Position numbers and translations under genes: made by a program. A stretch of 64,000 nucleotides of DNA, from the NCBI GenBank assembly GCA_964584315.1, contig CAZOZO010000014.1, forward strand, positions 6,285 through 70,284, read 5' to 3'. The notes under the pieces are model-generated. The model did no database searches and was not told the origin of the DNA. It saw nothing but the letters and a program-made list of their open reading frames with translations. How positions within the stretch are numbered: the first letter of the stretch is position 1; each line of letters opens with the position of its first letter. This DNA is from CAXXOK01 sp964584315 (lineage in GTDB: Bacteria; Bacillota; Clostridia; Christensenellales; Aristaeellaceae). Shown here in pieces: positions 54,870 through 63,807 of the stretch.

Positions 54870-54895
54870 CCAACCGCCCCCTTAGGACGGGTTGG
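54870..54895. repeat. Dispersed 26-bp palindromic repeat, copy 2
   Basis: CCAACCGCCCCCTT, AGG, ACGGGTTGG: the same as 30639-30664 except in the centre. It is directly joined to an 11-bp hairpin with arms GGGAGGGGGAC/GTCCCCCTCCC (54847-54871). A related GGGAGGGGG hairpin stands at 55849-55874. Confidence 0.7.
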
Positions 54896-55060
54896 CGGCG
54901 GAGACATACTTAGCGATATGTGGCGAGTTCGGATGTAGCGATGCTGCGGTTGATGTGTTTGGAAACGCCCATGCGCTGAGACGAGGGTGGAGAAGAGATA
55001 CAAAAGGCCACGCTTGAAGGCATGGATGTGTAGCGTGTGATTAGGCAAGAATAATACGAA

Positions 55061-55102
55061 AAACCCGCCGGATGAAGGAACGCTCCTTCATCCGGCGGGT
55101 TT
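55061..55102. terminator. Strong bidirectional terminator
   Basis: A perfect 19-bp stem: AAACCCGCCGGATGAAGGA (55061-55079) with 55084-55102 and a 4-base loop. It stands at the end of the minus-strand cytidylate-kinase-like gene and downstream of the exporter operon. Confidence 0.85.
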
Positions 55103-55120
55103 GCTTTGCTGATAAACGGG

Positions 55121-55756
55121 CTACCGACCCGGTTCTGACGCCCTGCCGCGGATATAGTCGATGATGGTCTGCGCGACGGCTTCCTGCGTGACGCCGGTGG
55201 AATTGATCATCAGGTGATAGTTGCTCCGGTGCCCCCAGTTGCCGTCCGCGAAGAAGTTATAGTAGCCCTGACGCTGCTTGTCCACCTTGCGCACGCGCTC
55301 CTTGGCCTGGTCATAGGGCAGTTTTTCCACCTGCATGATGCGGCGGATGCGCGCCTCCACGTCGCCATAGACGAACACGTTCGTTACCCCCGGCAGGCCT
55401 TTGAGCACATAGTTGCTGCACCGCCCCACGATCACGCACGGGCCTTGCAGGGCCACCCGCGTGATGGCCTCAAACTGCGCCATGAAGATGCGGTGGTTCA
55501 GCGGCAGGTCGCTGGCAGAGCCAACCACCGGCATCTCGCCCGTGTTGGTCACCAGCGAAAACAGGTAGCTGGGCACGTTTTTCTCGTCGTGGCTCTCAAA
55601 CAGCTCCTCGCAGATGCCGCTCTGCCGCGCGGCGAGGGTGATGATCTCCTTGTCGTAGAAGGGAACCTTGAGCATGACGGCCAAGAGCTTCGCGATGTCG
55701 TGCCCGCCGCTGCCATACTCGCGGCCCACCGTGATGATAGCCTTCTCCGCATCCAT
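55121..55756 (-). CDS. Cytidylate kinase-like family protein
   Basis: Protein of 211 residues of the Cytidylate_kin2 group. The P-loop region is ITVGREYGSGGHDIAKLLAV (G-R-x-x-G-S-G-G in place of classic GxxxxGK), followed by VPFYDKEIITLAARQSG, CVIVGRCSNYVLK and YGDVEARIRRIMQVEK. An Arg-rich lid (KERVRKVDKQRQGYYNFFAD) completes it. Many Clostridia carry it beside true cmk; the substrate is unproven. GGGAG precedes the ATG at 55756. Confidence 0.87.
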   Translation of the reverse strand: MDAEKAIITVGREYGSGGHDIAKLLAVMLKVPFYDKEIITLAARQSGICEELFESHDEKNVPSYLFSLVTNTGEMPVVGSASDLPLNHRIFMAQFEAITRVALQGPCVIVGRCSNYVLKGLPGVTNVFVYGDVEARIRRIMQVEKLPYDQAKERVRKVDKQRQGYYNFFADGNWGHRSNYHLMINSTGVTQEAVAQTIIDYIRGRASEPGR

Positions 55757-56054
55757 GTTCGTCACTCCCTTTGGCTGTTTGATTGTCAATATCTGTTACA
55801 TTCATTATACACAGGCGGATGGGGAATGTAAACAGGGGGTTAAAGAAATGGGAGGGGGCGTTGGCCCTCTCCCAAAATAGCTATGGAGCGAAGCTGGCGG
55901 ATGTTTCATTGCTTGGCGGTCGTTCCGCTCGCATTGGAGCCGCTGCGCCGCTCTGCGCTCGCTGGCGGGGTTTGCGCTGCGGCGCGGGGCTTTTGGGGCC
56001 CTGCCCCAAACCCCGCAAGGGCCATCGGCCCTTGACCCTTATTTTTCCCTCAAA
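55757..56054. other. Intergenic region with hairpin repeats
   Basis: About 300 bases with TGGGAGGGGG/CCCTCTCCCA at 55849-55874 and CAAGGGCC-atc-GGCCCTTG at 56016-56034, plus GC-rich text. No gene. It is of the same style as the intergenic repeats at 30495 and 54840. Confidence 0.5.
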
Positions 56055-57266
56055 TCAGTTGTGCGCATTCTCCTCCGGCGCTTTCAGGCGAGTAAAGATC
56101 ATCCGGCCCGCGCTGGTTTGCAGCACTGTGGTCACCACTGTGGTCACGCTCTCGCCCACAAAGCGGCGGCCGTTATCCACCACGATCATCGTGCCGTCAT
56201 CCAGGTAGGCGACGCCCTGCCCCGGCTCCTTGCCTTCGCGCACGATCTGTACCGTCAGCTCCTCGCCCGCCATCAGCATGGGCTTGACGGCGTTGGCAAG
56301 GTCGTTCACGTTCAGCACACGGATACCGCTCACGCCCGCCACCTTGTTCAGGTTATAGTCGTTGGTCACCACTACGCCGCCCCGGTCGCGGCACAGGCGC
56401 AGGAGTTTTACGTCCACCTCGGCGGCGTCCGGGTAGTCGGTGTCGTCCACCACGACGCTCTGCTTGAGCTCGGTTTGCAGGCGCGCGACCACGTCCAGCC
56501 CCCTGCGGCCCCGCGCGCGGCGCAGCCCGTCGCCGCTGTCGGCGATGTGCCGAAGCTCCGCCAGCACGAACTCGGGCACGATCAGGTCGCCCTCCACAAA
56601 GCCGGTCTTGGCGATGTCGAAGATGCGCCCGTCAATGATCACCGAGGTGTCCAGAATTTTCGGCGGCACCTCGCGGCAGGGCGCGGGCTCCGCGCTGTCG
56701 GCGTCGCCAATGCCCTCGTCCTCGTCCTCGTCGCTGAGCATCAGGGCCGCGTCGGTCAGCACATCGCCGAGGGGGTCGCCTTTTTTCAGCCGCCGCCGGA
56801 AGCGCTTGCGCTGCTGCGTGGTTTCATGGTAGCGGCGGTAGCCGATCTGGAAGCCCAGCGCGCCCAGCACCAGGTAGATGATGGCGCTGACGCTGATGGT
56901 GAGCAGGCTCGCGCCCGCGGAGAGGATCAGCTGGTTGGTGAGTGCGGCGATAATGAGGCCGCTGATAAGGCCGATGCTGGAGAGGATGATCTGCTGCGTG
57001 GGCATGCTGCTCCACCGGCGCTCCACCGCGCCGCTCAGCTGCATCACCCGCTTGATAATGGCCTTGGAAAACAGGAAGAAAAGCAGCGCGCCCGCCGCGC
57101 ACAGCAGCGTGTACGCGCCGATGTGGCTGTACAGGTTGGCGAAAACGGCGGGGGAGAGCCGCGAGAGCAAAGGCAGCAAAAGCGCCGCGCCCACCGCGCC
57201 GAGGCCCGCCCCCACCAGCGTGATCAGGAGCCTGAGCAGGCGTTCGAGCGTCTTGTTTTTGAGCAT
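56055..57266 (-). CDS. yacL: PIN/TRAM domain membrane protein (YacL family)
   Basis: Protein of 403 residues. Four N-terminal membrane helices (1-140) precede a PIN nuclease domain with acidic active-site residues in ILDTSVIIDGRIFDI, VLAELRHIADSGD, DAAEVDVKLLRL and VVTNDYNLNK. The TRAM RNA-binding domain (GEELTVQIVREGKEPGQGVA, GTMIVVDNGRR) closes it. A YacL homologue follows radA in many Bacillota, as here. It is 26 bases after radA. The length is slightly above the usual 360-370 because of a DEDEDEG-rich linker. Confidence 0.93.
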   Translation of the reverse strand: MLKNKTLERLLRLLITLVGAGLGAVGAALLLPLLSRLSPAVFANLYSHIGAYTLLCAAGALLFFLFSKAIIKRVMQLSGAVERRWSSMPTQQIILSSIGLISGLIIAALTNQLILSAGASLLTISVSAIIYLVLGALGFQIGYRRYHETTQQRKRFRRRLKKGDPLGDVLTDAALMLSDEDEDEGIGDADSAEPAPCREVPPKILDTSVIIDGRIFDIAKTGFVEGDLIVPEFVLAELRHIADSGDGLRRARGRRGLDVVARLQTELKQSVVVDDTDYPDAAEVDVKLLRLCRDRGGVVVTNDYNLNKVAGVSGIRVLNVNDLANAVKPMLMAGEELTVQIVREGKEPGQGVAYLDDGTMIVVDNGRRFVGESVTTVVTTVLQTSAGRMIFTRLKAPEENAHN

Positions 57267-57292
57267 ATCGGTACCCCTTCCTGAAACTGCGA

Positions 57293-58666
57293 TTAATGCG
57301 CGACGGCCAGCGCCTGCATGAGCGTATCAACGCCCGTGATGCGCGCGCCGTCCAGATGGGCGAGGCTCCTTAAGTTTTGCCGCGGCAGCAGAATATCCGT
57401 AAAACCGAGGCGGACGCACTCCGCCACGCGGCGCTCCGCCTGCGCGATCGGGCGCACCTCGCCGCAAAGGCCGATTTCGCCCATGACGCACAGCGTCTGG
57501 GATAACTGAAAGTTATCAAGGCTGGAGGCCACGGCCATGCACACCGCGAGGTCCGCGGCGGGGTCACTCAGCTCCAGCCCGCCCGCGACGCTCACGTATA
57601 CGTCCTGGTCAAACAGCTTTTTGCCCGCGCGCTTTTCCATGACGGCCAGCAGCAGCGCCACACGACCGGAGTCCACCCCGCCCACCGTGCGGCGGGGAAT
57701 GTTGTAAAAACTGTGCGCGGCCAGCGCCTGCAAATCGCACAGGATGGGGCGGCTGCCCTGCATGGCGCAGAACACCACGCTGCCGCTGGCCCCCCGCGCG
57801 CGCTGCGAAAGCAGCGTTTCGCTTGGGTTGGCCACGGGGTACACGCCCCGCTTCTGCATCTCAAACACGCCCAGCTCGTTCACGCTGCCAAAGCGGTTTT
57901 TGGCCGCGCGCAGCAGGCGGTACTCGTGCTGGCGGTCTCCCTCAAAATTGAGCACCGTATCCACCATGTGTTCCAGCACGCGCGGGCCGGCAAGGCTGCC
58001 TTCCTTGGTCACGTGCCCCACGAGGAACACCGATGTGCCGCTGGTCTTGGCATAGCGGATGATGGCCGAGGCGCTCTGCCGCACCTGCGACACGCTGCCG
58101 GGGGCGCTGGCGCTGTCCTCGCTTACCATGGTCTGGATGGAGTCGATCACCAGCACGTCCGGCGCGAGGGTCTCGCACTTTTCCAGGATGCCGCTCACGC
58201 TGTTCTCCGCCAGCACGTAGAGGGCGTCCTGTTTTACGTCCAGCCGGTTGGCGCGCATCTTGATCTGGCGGGCGCTCTCCTCGCCGCTCACGTACAGCAC
58301 GCGGCGCGCCTCGCTCAGCTCCGCCGCCACCTGCAGCAGCAGCGTGCTTTTGCCCACGCCCGGGTCGCCGCCCAGCAATACCACGCTGCCTTCCACCAGC
58401 CCGCCGCCCAGCACGCGATCCAGCTCCTCATTGCCGGTGGACACGCGGCTGTCCTGCGATTCGGTCACGTCGCGCAGCAGCTGCGCGGCGGCCGCGGTCG
58501 TCTGGTAACGGGCGGCTTTCTCGGCGGTTTTGGCGGGGGCTGCAAGCGGCTTGGGCCTCTGCTCCTCAAAGGTGTTCCACTCGCCGCAATCCGGGCAACA
58601 GCCAAGCCAGCGCGGGGTTTCATACCCGCACGAGGCACACACGAATATGGTTTTCTCTTTGGCCAA
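57293..58666 (-). CDS. radA: DNA repair protein RadA (Sms)
   Basis: Protein of 457 residues, the normal length. The N-terminal zinc ribbon is CASCGYETPRWLGCCPDCGEW. The RecA-like core has Walker A GGDPGVGKSTLLLQ and Walker B DVLVIDSIQTM; the RadA-specific motif KNRFGSVNELGVFEM and the Lon-like C-domain (VYVSVAGGLELSDPAADLAV) follow. It migrates branches during recombination. Translation starts at TTG 58666 with AGGAG upstream. disA, which often lies between radA and yacL in Bacillota, is absent here. Confidence 0.96.
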   Translation of the reverse strand: MAKEKTIFVCASCGYETPRWLGCCPDCGEWNTFEEQRPKPLAAPAKTAEKAARYQTTAAAAQLLRDVTESQDSRVSTGNEELDRVLGGGLVEGSVVLLGGDPGVGKSTLLLQVAAELSEARRVLYVSGEESARQIKMRANRLDVKQDALYVLAENSVSGILEKCETLAPDVLVIDSIQTMVSEDSASAPGSVSQVRQSASAIIRYAKTSGTSVFLVGHVTKEGSLAGPRVLEHMVDTVLNFEGDRQHEYRLLRAAKNRFGSVNELGVFEMQKRGVYPVANPSETLLSQRARGASGSVVFCAMQGSRPILCDLQALAAHSFYNIPRRTVGGVDSGRVALLLAVMEKRAGKKLFDQDVYVSVAGGLELSDPAADLAVCMAVASSLDNFQLSQTLCVMGEIGLCGEVRPIAQAERRVAECVRLGFTDILLPRQNLRSLAHLDGARITGVDTLMQALAVAH

Positions 58667-58948
58667 GGGCGCTCCTTTCCGGCGGGGCTCCGGCCGCTTT
58701 TATATCTAAATAGGGCGGTATGATGTATACAAGTCAAGTATAGCACGATTTTCGTAAAAGCAACAGGCGAGGGGCATAATTTGCAGTTGCGACACAATCC
58801 AAAGCGGAAGCAGGCCATGTAACATCGGCCGGTGCCGCGGCGTCGCGGCTGTGCCTCGCGGGATGGGTACAACTGCGCCCCACCCGCGTTTGCGAATCGC
58901 TGGTAGAACGCGGCAACTGGCCCACACCCACAAAAAAGGAAGCGGGCT

Positions 58949-59716
58949 TCAACTGCTTCCTTCCTTGCGCGCTACCACGACCATCTGAAGCTCCGCTTCG
59001 CTGGCGGGCACGTCGCTGAAGCCCGCATAGGCGGCCAGCACGCGCATCCCGCGTGCCGCGAGGAGGCTTGCCAGCTCCGCCTGCGTGTACAGGCGGATGG
59101 GGTCGCCGTGGGTGATGGCGGGCCGCGCCGCGGGCTGACCGTAGGGGACGTCCCACCCGCCGTAAAGCATACGCTTTGTCTGTGCATCCCACTCGAACTG
59201 CGCCAGCGAGAGGGTCTGCTCGCCGCACTCCCACCACTTTTTGGGGAAGTGGCGCATGGCGTGCTCCGCGTTGCAGATGTCCATCACATGGTAGCCGCCG
59301 GGTTTGAGCGCGCGGGAGGCCACGTCGAAGATTTTTTCGTTCTCCGCGTCGCTCTCCAGATAGCCGATGGCCCCGTCCGCCATGCTGAGCACTACGTCGA
59401 ACTCGTCTTCGAAGCGCGCGTCGCGGATGTCCATGCAGTGGAACACGGCGGGGAGGCCCTCCGCGCGGGCGGTTTCGGTGGCGTCCGACACATAAGCGGG
59501 GGTCAAGTCGACCCCCACCACGGGGTGGCTGCGCCGCGCCAACGCCAGCGCGTGGCGGCCAAAGCCGCACGCCAAGTCCAGCACCCGCTCGAGCCCCGTA
59601 AGGCCCAGCGTGCGCGTGATAAAATCCACCTGCGCCTGGGTCTGTTCCACCCAGCTCTGGTTTTTGATGTCCAACGACCAAACGTGCCGGTACCAGTCAG
59701 GGGCGTTCGGTTGCAT
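58949..59716 (-). CDS. Class I SAM-dependent methyltransferase
   Basis: Protein of 255 residues. Motif I is VLDLACGFGRHALALARRSH, followed by VVGVDLTPAYVSDATE (acidic end of strand 2), DVVLSMADGAIGYLE (motif II region) and GGYHVMDICNAEHAM. The fold is the small-molecule or protein methyltransferase type; the substrate is unknown. GGAGG precedes the ATG. It lies between uvrC and radA. Confidence 0.88.
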   Translation of the reverse strand: MQPNAPDWYRHVWSLDIKNQSWVEQTQAQVDFITRTLGLTGLERVLDLACGFGRHALALARRSHPVVGVDLTPAYVSDATETARAEGLPAVFHCMDIRDARFEDEFDVVLSMADGAIGYLESDAENEKIFDVASRALKPGGYHVMDICNAEHAMRHFPKKWWECGEQTLSLAQFEWDAQTKRMLYGGWDVPYGQPAARPAITHGDPIRLYTQAELASLLAARGMRVLAAYAGFSDVPASEAELQMVVVARKEGSS

Positions 59717-59754
59717 GACGTGCCTCCGTGTCGCTTATCTTGCGGGTCGGGCGC

Positions 59755-61647
59755 TTACGTTTTCTGCGCTTCGCCCTCCGTTTTTTTCTCCTTGGCGCGG
59801 GCGTAGTCGTACACCGCTTGCGCGACGCGCGCGTTCATGCCGTCCACCGCTTTGAGCTCCTCAAGGCTGGCGCCAAGGATGGCGGGCAAGCTCCTGAAAT
59901 GGCGCAGCAGCGCGATGCGCCGCTTTTCGCCCACGCCTTCGATGTTGCTCAGCTCGCTGGCGATGCCCGCCTTGCCGCGCAGCGCGCGGTGGTGCGTGAT
60001 GCCGAAGCGGTGCGCCTCGTCGCGCACGCGCTGCACCAGGTGGAGCGCGTTGCTGCGCCGGTCGAGAATTACCGGCACGTCCTCGCCGGGCAGGTAGATT
60101 TCCTCAAACCGCTTCGCAAGGCCGAACATGGGCACGCTCACGCCCGCGTCCAGCATGGCCTGATGGGCGAAGGCCAGCTGCTGGGGGCCGCCGTCGATCA
60201 GCACCACATCCGGGAAGGCGCTGAACCGCCCCTCGGATAGCGGCAGGCCCGCCGCTTCGCGCTCCTGCTGCTCGGCCAGCCCATGCGTGAAACGCCGCCC
60301 GATCACCTCGGCCATGGAGGCAAAGTCGTTGGCGCCTTCCACCGTTTTGATGCGGAAATGCCGGTATTGCTTCTTGGCGGGAAGCCCGCCCTCGAACACC
60401 ACCATGCTGGCGACCGAGAGCACGCCCTGCGTGTTGGAGATATCGAAGCCCTCGATGCGCAGGGGCAGTGTGGGCAGGCCCAGCGCGCTTTGCAGCTCCT
60501 CCATGGCGAGCGTCGTCTTGGCGCGGCGGAGCTGCTCGTCCTGCTGGCGTTTGGCGAGGGTATCCTCGGCGTTCTTCTTGCAGATGGCCACCAGCGCGGC
60601 TTTCTCGCCCCGCTGGGGCGAGAGTAGCGTGACGGCCGCGCCGCGTTTCTCGCGCAGCCATTGGGCCAGCTCCTCCACGTCCTCGCCCAGCGCCTCCACG
60701 ATCAGCTCGCGCGGGATGCCCCGCCCGTCCTCGTAGTGCTGGGTGATAAAGCCCTCGACCAGCTCGGCGGGGCTGCCGTCCGCGCCGTTTTCCAGCACGA
60801 AATGCTCGCCGCCCTCGATGCGCCCGCCGCGGATGTGCATCACCTGCACCACCGCGTCGCTCGCGTCCGAGGCGGTGGCAATCACGTCCTGCTCCACGTC
60901 GCGGGTCTGGATGGCCAGCTGCCGCTCGGTAATGGACTTGACATCCGCGATCTTATCGCGGTACACGGCGGCCTGCTCGTACTGCATGGCCGCGGCGGCG
61001 GCGTTCATGCGCGCGGTCAGCTCGCGCAAAATGTCGCGCGCGTCGCCGTTCAAAAAATCGACTGCGCGGCGGAGGATGTCCTTATAATCCGCCTCGCTGA
61101 TGTAGCCCGCGCAGGGGGCCATGCACTGGCCGGTGGAATGGTACACGCAGGGGCGGTAGGGCTTGTCCAGCGGCAGCTTGAGCGCGCAGCGGCGCAGCGG
61201 AAAATAGCGCGAGAGCTCCGCCAGCACCTGCCGCACGGCCGTCGCGCCGATGTAGGGGCCAAGGTACTTGTAGCCGTCGTGCGGGTCCAGCACGCGGGCC
61301 ACCGTGAGGCGCGGGAAGGCCTCGCGGGGGTCGTAGCGCAGGTAGGGGTAGTGCTTGTCGTCTTTTAAAAGGATATTATAAAACGGCCTGTGCAGCTTGA
61401 TCAGGTTGCACTCCAGCGTGAGGGCCTCAAAATTGGTGCGGCAGAGCATGATGTCGAAATCGTCCACGCGGCTGACCATGGCGCGCACCTTGGGCGTATG
61501 GTTCTCAAAGGCGTGGAAGTACTGACGCACGCGGTTTTTCAAATTTTTGGCCTTGCCGACATAGATGATGGCCCCTTCGCTCTTCATCAGGTAGCAGCCG
61601 GGGCTGTCCGGCAAGGTGCGTATTTTGTGTTGCAGCGCTTCGGTCAT
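59755..61647 (-). CDS. uvrC: Excinuclease ABC subunit C
   Basis: Protein of 630 residues. GIY-YIG nuclease domain: PGCYLMKSEGAIIYVGKAKN at 15-34. A UVR helix pair follows (RMNAAAAAMQYEQAAVYRDK), then the RNase H-like domain with RIEGFDISNTQGVLSVASMV, PDVVLIDGGPQQLAFA and FGITHHRALRGKA, and C-terminal helix-hairpin-helix (LSNIEGVGEKRRIALLRHF). It makes both cuts in nucleotide excision repair with UvrA/B. AAGGAAGG precedes the ATG. Confidence 0.96.
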   Translation of the reverse strand: MTEALQHKIRTLPDSPGCYLMKSEGAIIYVGKAKNLKNRVRQYFHAFENHTPKVRAMVSRVDDFDIMLCRTNFEALTLECNLIKLHRPFYNILLKDDKHYPYLRYDPREAFPRLTVARVLDPHDGYKYLGPYIGATAVRQVLAELSRYFPLRRCALKLPLDKPYRPCVYHSTGQCMAPCAGYISEADYKDILRRAVDFLNGDARDILRELTARMNAAAAAMQYEQAAVYRDKIADVKSITERQLAIQTRDVEQDVIATASDASDAVVQVMHIRGGRIEGGEHFVLENGADGSPAELVEGFITQHYEDGRGIPRELIVEALGEDVEELAQWLREKRGAAVTLLSPQRGEKAALVAICKKNAEDTLAKRQQDEQLRRAKTTLAMEELQSALGLPTLPLRIEGFDISNTQGVLSVASMVVFEGGLPAKKQYRHFRIKTVEGANDFASMAEVIGRRFTHGLAEQQEREAAGLPLSEGRFSAFPDVVLIDGGPQQLAFAHQAMLDAGVSVPMFGLAKRFEEIYLPGEDVPVILDRRSNALHLVQRVRDEAHRFGITHHRALRGKAGIASELSNIEGVGEKRRIALLRHFRSLPAILGASLEELKAVDGMNARVAQAVYDYARAKEKKTEGEAQKT

Positions 61648-61858
61648 GGGTTTCCTTCCTTTTGCGGCGGGGGGATGGAGTCAAGCCTATTGTACCCGCA
61701 CAGATGTTTGTGCGCAAGGGGGTAACGGCGGACAGGACGCGCACGGGACAGGATGCGCGTCTTTTTAGCCGCAGGGCAGGAAAATTCGCCCTAAACCGAG
61801 AACAGAACGATTTACTGAATTTTTGGCGAACAAATGCCAAACAACGGGAGGTAGTTAC

Positions 61859-62290
61859 ATGCTAAAAGGAATATCGCCGCTTCTGCCGCCGGAATTGCTC
61901 AAAATACTGGCCGAAATGGGCCATGGGGACGAGATCGTGATCGGGGACGGCAACTTCCCCGCGGCCACGATGGGCAAGCGTTGCGTGCGCTGCGACGGCC
62001 ACGGCGCAAACGAGGTGCTGGACGCGATCCTCTCGCTGCTACCGCTGGACGATTTTGTGGCCGCGCCCGTCACGCTGATGCAGGTGGTGCCCGGCACCGT
62101 ACCGCAGGGCGAGCCGCCCATCTGGGCCCGTTTCCGCGCTACGGTACAAAAGCATGAGCCGCAGGCGAACATCGGCTTTGAGGAGCGCTTCGCGTTTTAT
62201 GAGCGCAGCCGCAACGCCTTTGCGACCGTGCAGACGGGCAAAGGCGCGCTGTATGCCTGCGTCATTCTTAAAAAAGGCGTGATCCGTTAA
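61859..62290 (+). CDS. fucU: L-fucose mutarotase (FucU/RbsD family)
   Basis: Protein of 143 residues. LLPPELLKILAEMGHGDEIV, with the conserved His of the family, and GDGNFPAATMG fit the FucU branch better than RbsD, which is shorter and starts with a different motif. It interconverts sugar anomers so that the right form enters catabolism. GGGAGG precedes the ATG. It lies about 490 bases before a ribose-type binding-protein gene, in keeping with a sugar-uptake locus. Confidence 0.9.
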   Translation: MLKGISPLLPPELLKILAEMGHGDEIVIGDGNFPAATMGKRCVRCDGHGANEVLDAILSLLPLDDFVAAPVTLMQVVPGTVPQGEPPIWARFRATVQKHEPQANIGFEERFAFYERSRNAFATVQTGKGALYACVILKKGVIR

Positions 62291-62607
62291 GCTTGCGGTT
62301 TGGCGAATCGAAGCAAACCGGTTTATCCCTGTCCGACATGCAGGCCGCCCATAGCGGGCTTGCCTGCGTGTCATTTTGCGCGATCGCGGCCGGTTGTGGC
62401 CCGTTTCAATATTTTGCACAGGAAGGCGCGCTAGCGGGGCGCAGAAAAACAGTTTGGTACAGACAAGTGCTCCGCCGCGCTTCCAACACCCCGCTCCGCA
62501 GGGCGGCTGACGCGGAATTATCAAAAGAAATGGCGGTTCTTCGGAGGTATTCACCAAATAACTAAATAAAGCAAAACAGAAAACAAATCATTTATACAAA
62601 TATGCTA
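62291..62607. other. Intergenic region upstream of the RbsB-like gene
   Basis: About 320 bases without a recognised gene. A small hairpin GGTTTG/CAAACC lies near 62296-62325, probably after fucU. The region leads into a consensus promoter. Confidence 0.4.
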
Positions 62608-62636
62608 TTGACAACGCTAAACCGTTCGGCTATAAT
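62608..62636 (+). promoter_or_regulatory. Consensus promoter of the RbsB-like gene
   Basis: TTGACA (62608-62613), 17 bases, TATAAT (62631-62636). AACCGT (62620) and ACGGTT (62637) flank the -10 box as a possible operator. The leader to the ATG at 62779 is about 135 bases. Confidence 0.85.
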
Positions 62637-62778
62637 ACGGTTGACTTCGGGTAGCGCGTTCAGGTTCCCTTGGCGCCGCAAGCCCCGCACCGGGCGGGTT
62701 GCGGCCATGCGTTTGATTTCATGCGCAAAGCGTATTGCGCAACGAAATAGACCCCAAATACATCAAGGAGGAACCCAC

Positions 62779-63726
62779 ATGAAAAAGATCGTTGCTCTGG
62801 TACTGGCTACTCTGCTTGTGCTGTCCCTGTTCAGCGTTTCCGCCATGGCGGAGGACAAGCCCCTGATCGTGATCATCACCCCCAGCCACTCCAACCCCTA
62901 CTTTAAGACCGTTGCCGACGCCGCCAGCGCCAAGGCGACCGAGCTGGGCTACGACTTCCTGGTGATCCAGCATGACGACGACGTGACCAAGCAGTCCGAG
63001 GCGTTTGATACCGCCATCGCCCGCAAGGCCGCCGCCATCATCTGCGACAACGCCGGCGCCGATGCCACCATCGAGCCCGTGCAGCGCGCCAAGGCCGCCG
63101 GTATCCCCACCTTCCTGGTGGACCGCGAGATCAACTCCACCGGCGACGCCGTGGCCCAGATGGTCTCCAACAACTACCAGGGCGCCAGCCTTGTGGCCGA
63201 GTTCTTCGTCGAGGCCATGGGTGAGGAAGGCAACTTTGTGGAATTCACCGGCAAAGAGAGCGACACCAACGCTGGCGTGCGTTCCACCGGCTTCCACGAC
63301 GTCATCGACCAGTATGAAGGCCTGAAGATGATCGAGCAGCAGACCGCCAACTGGAGCCAGACCGAAGCCTACTCCAAGATGGAGAGCATCATCCAGGCCC
63401 AGGGCGCCGAGAACATCAAGGGCGTTATCTGCGGCAACGACACCATGGCCATGGGCGTCATCGAGGCGTGCCTCAAAGCCGGCATGAAGGACGTTATCGT
63501 TTGCGGCTTCGACGGCAGCAACGACGTGCGTGACTCCATCCTCCGCGGCGAAATCAAGGCCACCGGCCTCCAGCCCATCGCCTACATCAGCGAGCAGGCT
63601 GTCGTGCAGGCCGACGCGTACATCAAGAACGGCAAGACCGACAAGGAAGAGAAGCAGCTGATGGATTGCGTGCTGATCACCATCGACAACGCCGCCAAGC
63701 TGGACAACTTCACCCTGGCCGAGTAA
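62779..63726 (+). CDS. Ribose-type sugar ABC transporter substrate-binding protein (RbsB-like)
   Basis: Protein of 315 residues with signal peptide (KIVALVLATLLVLSLFSVSA, cut near AMA) and no lipobox. The RbsB pattern is clear: IVIITPSHSNPYFKTVADAA, FDTAIARKAAAIICDNAGAD, GIPTFLVDREINSTGDAVAQ, ICGNDTMAMGVIEACLKAG and VCGFDGSNDVRDSILRGEIK. GGAGG precedes the ATG. With a DUF2291 gene after it, this is the front of an rbs-like operon whose ATPase and permease genes would lie beyond the window. Confidence 0.93.
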   Translation: MKKIVALVLATLLVLSLFSVSAMAEDKPLIVIITPSHSNPYFKTVADAASAKATELGYDFLVIQHDDDVTKQSEAFDTAIARKAAAIICDNAGADATIEPVQRAKAAGIPTFLVDREINSTGDAVAQMVSNNYQGASLVAEFFVEAMGEEGNFVEFTGKESDTNAGVRSTGFHDVIDQYEGLKMIEQQTANWSQTEAYSKMESIIQAQGAENIKGVICGNDTMAMGVIEACLKAGMKDVIVCGFDGSNDVRDSILRGEIKATGLQPIAYISEQAVVQADAYIKNGKTDKEEKQLMDCVLITIDNAAKLDNFTLAE

Positions 63727-63744
63727 CCTTGTAATCCGTACCCG

Positions 63745-63789
63745 ACAGGGGGGCGGCGCGCGGCCCGGCCGCGCGACCGCCCCTGTTTG
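63745..63789 (+). terminator. Hairpin after the RbsB-like gene
   Basis: ACAGGGGGGCGG (63745-63756) pairs with CCGCCCCTGT (63777-63786), with an inner GCGCGG/CCGCGC stem, followed by TTT-like sequence. As at 20274, it separates a binding-protein gene from the rest of its operon and may set the ratio of products. Confidence 0.7.
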
Positions 63790-63807
63790 AATAAAGGGGC
63801 GCAGCAC

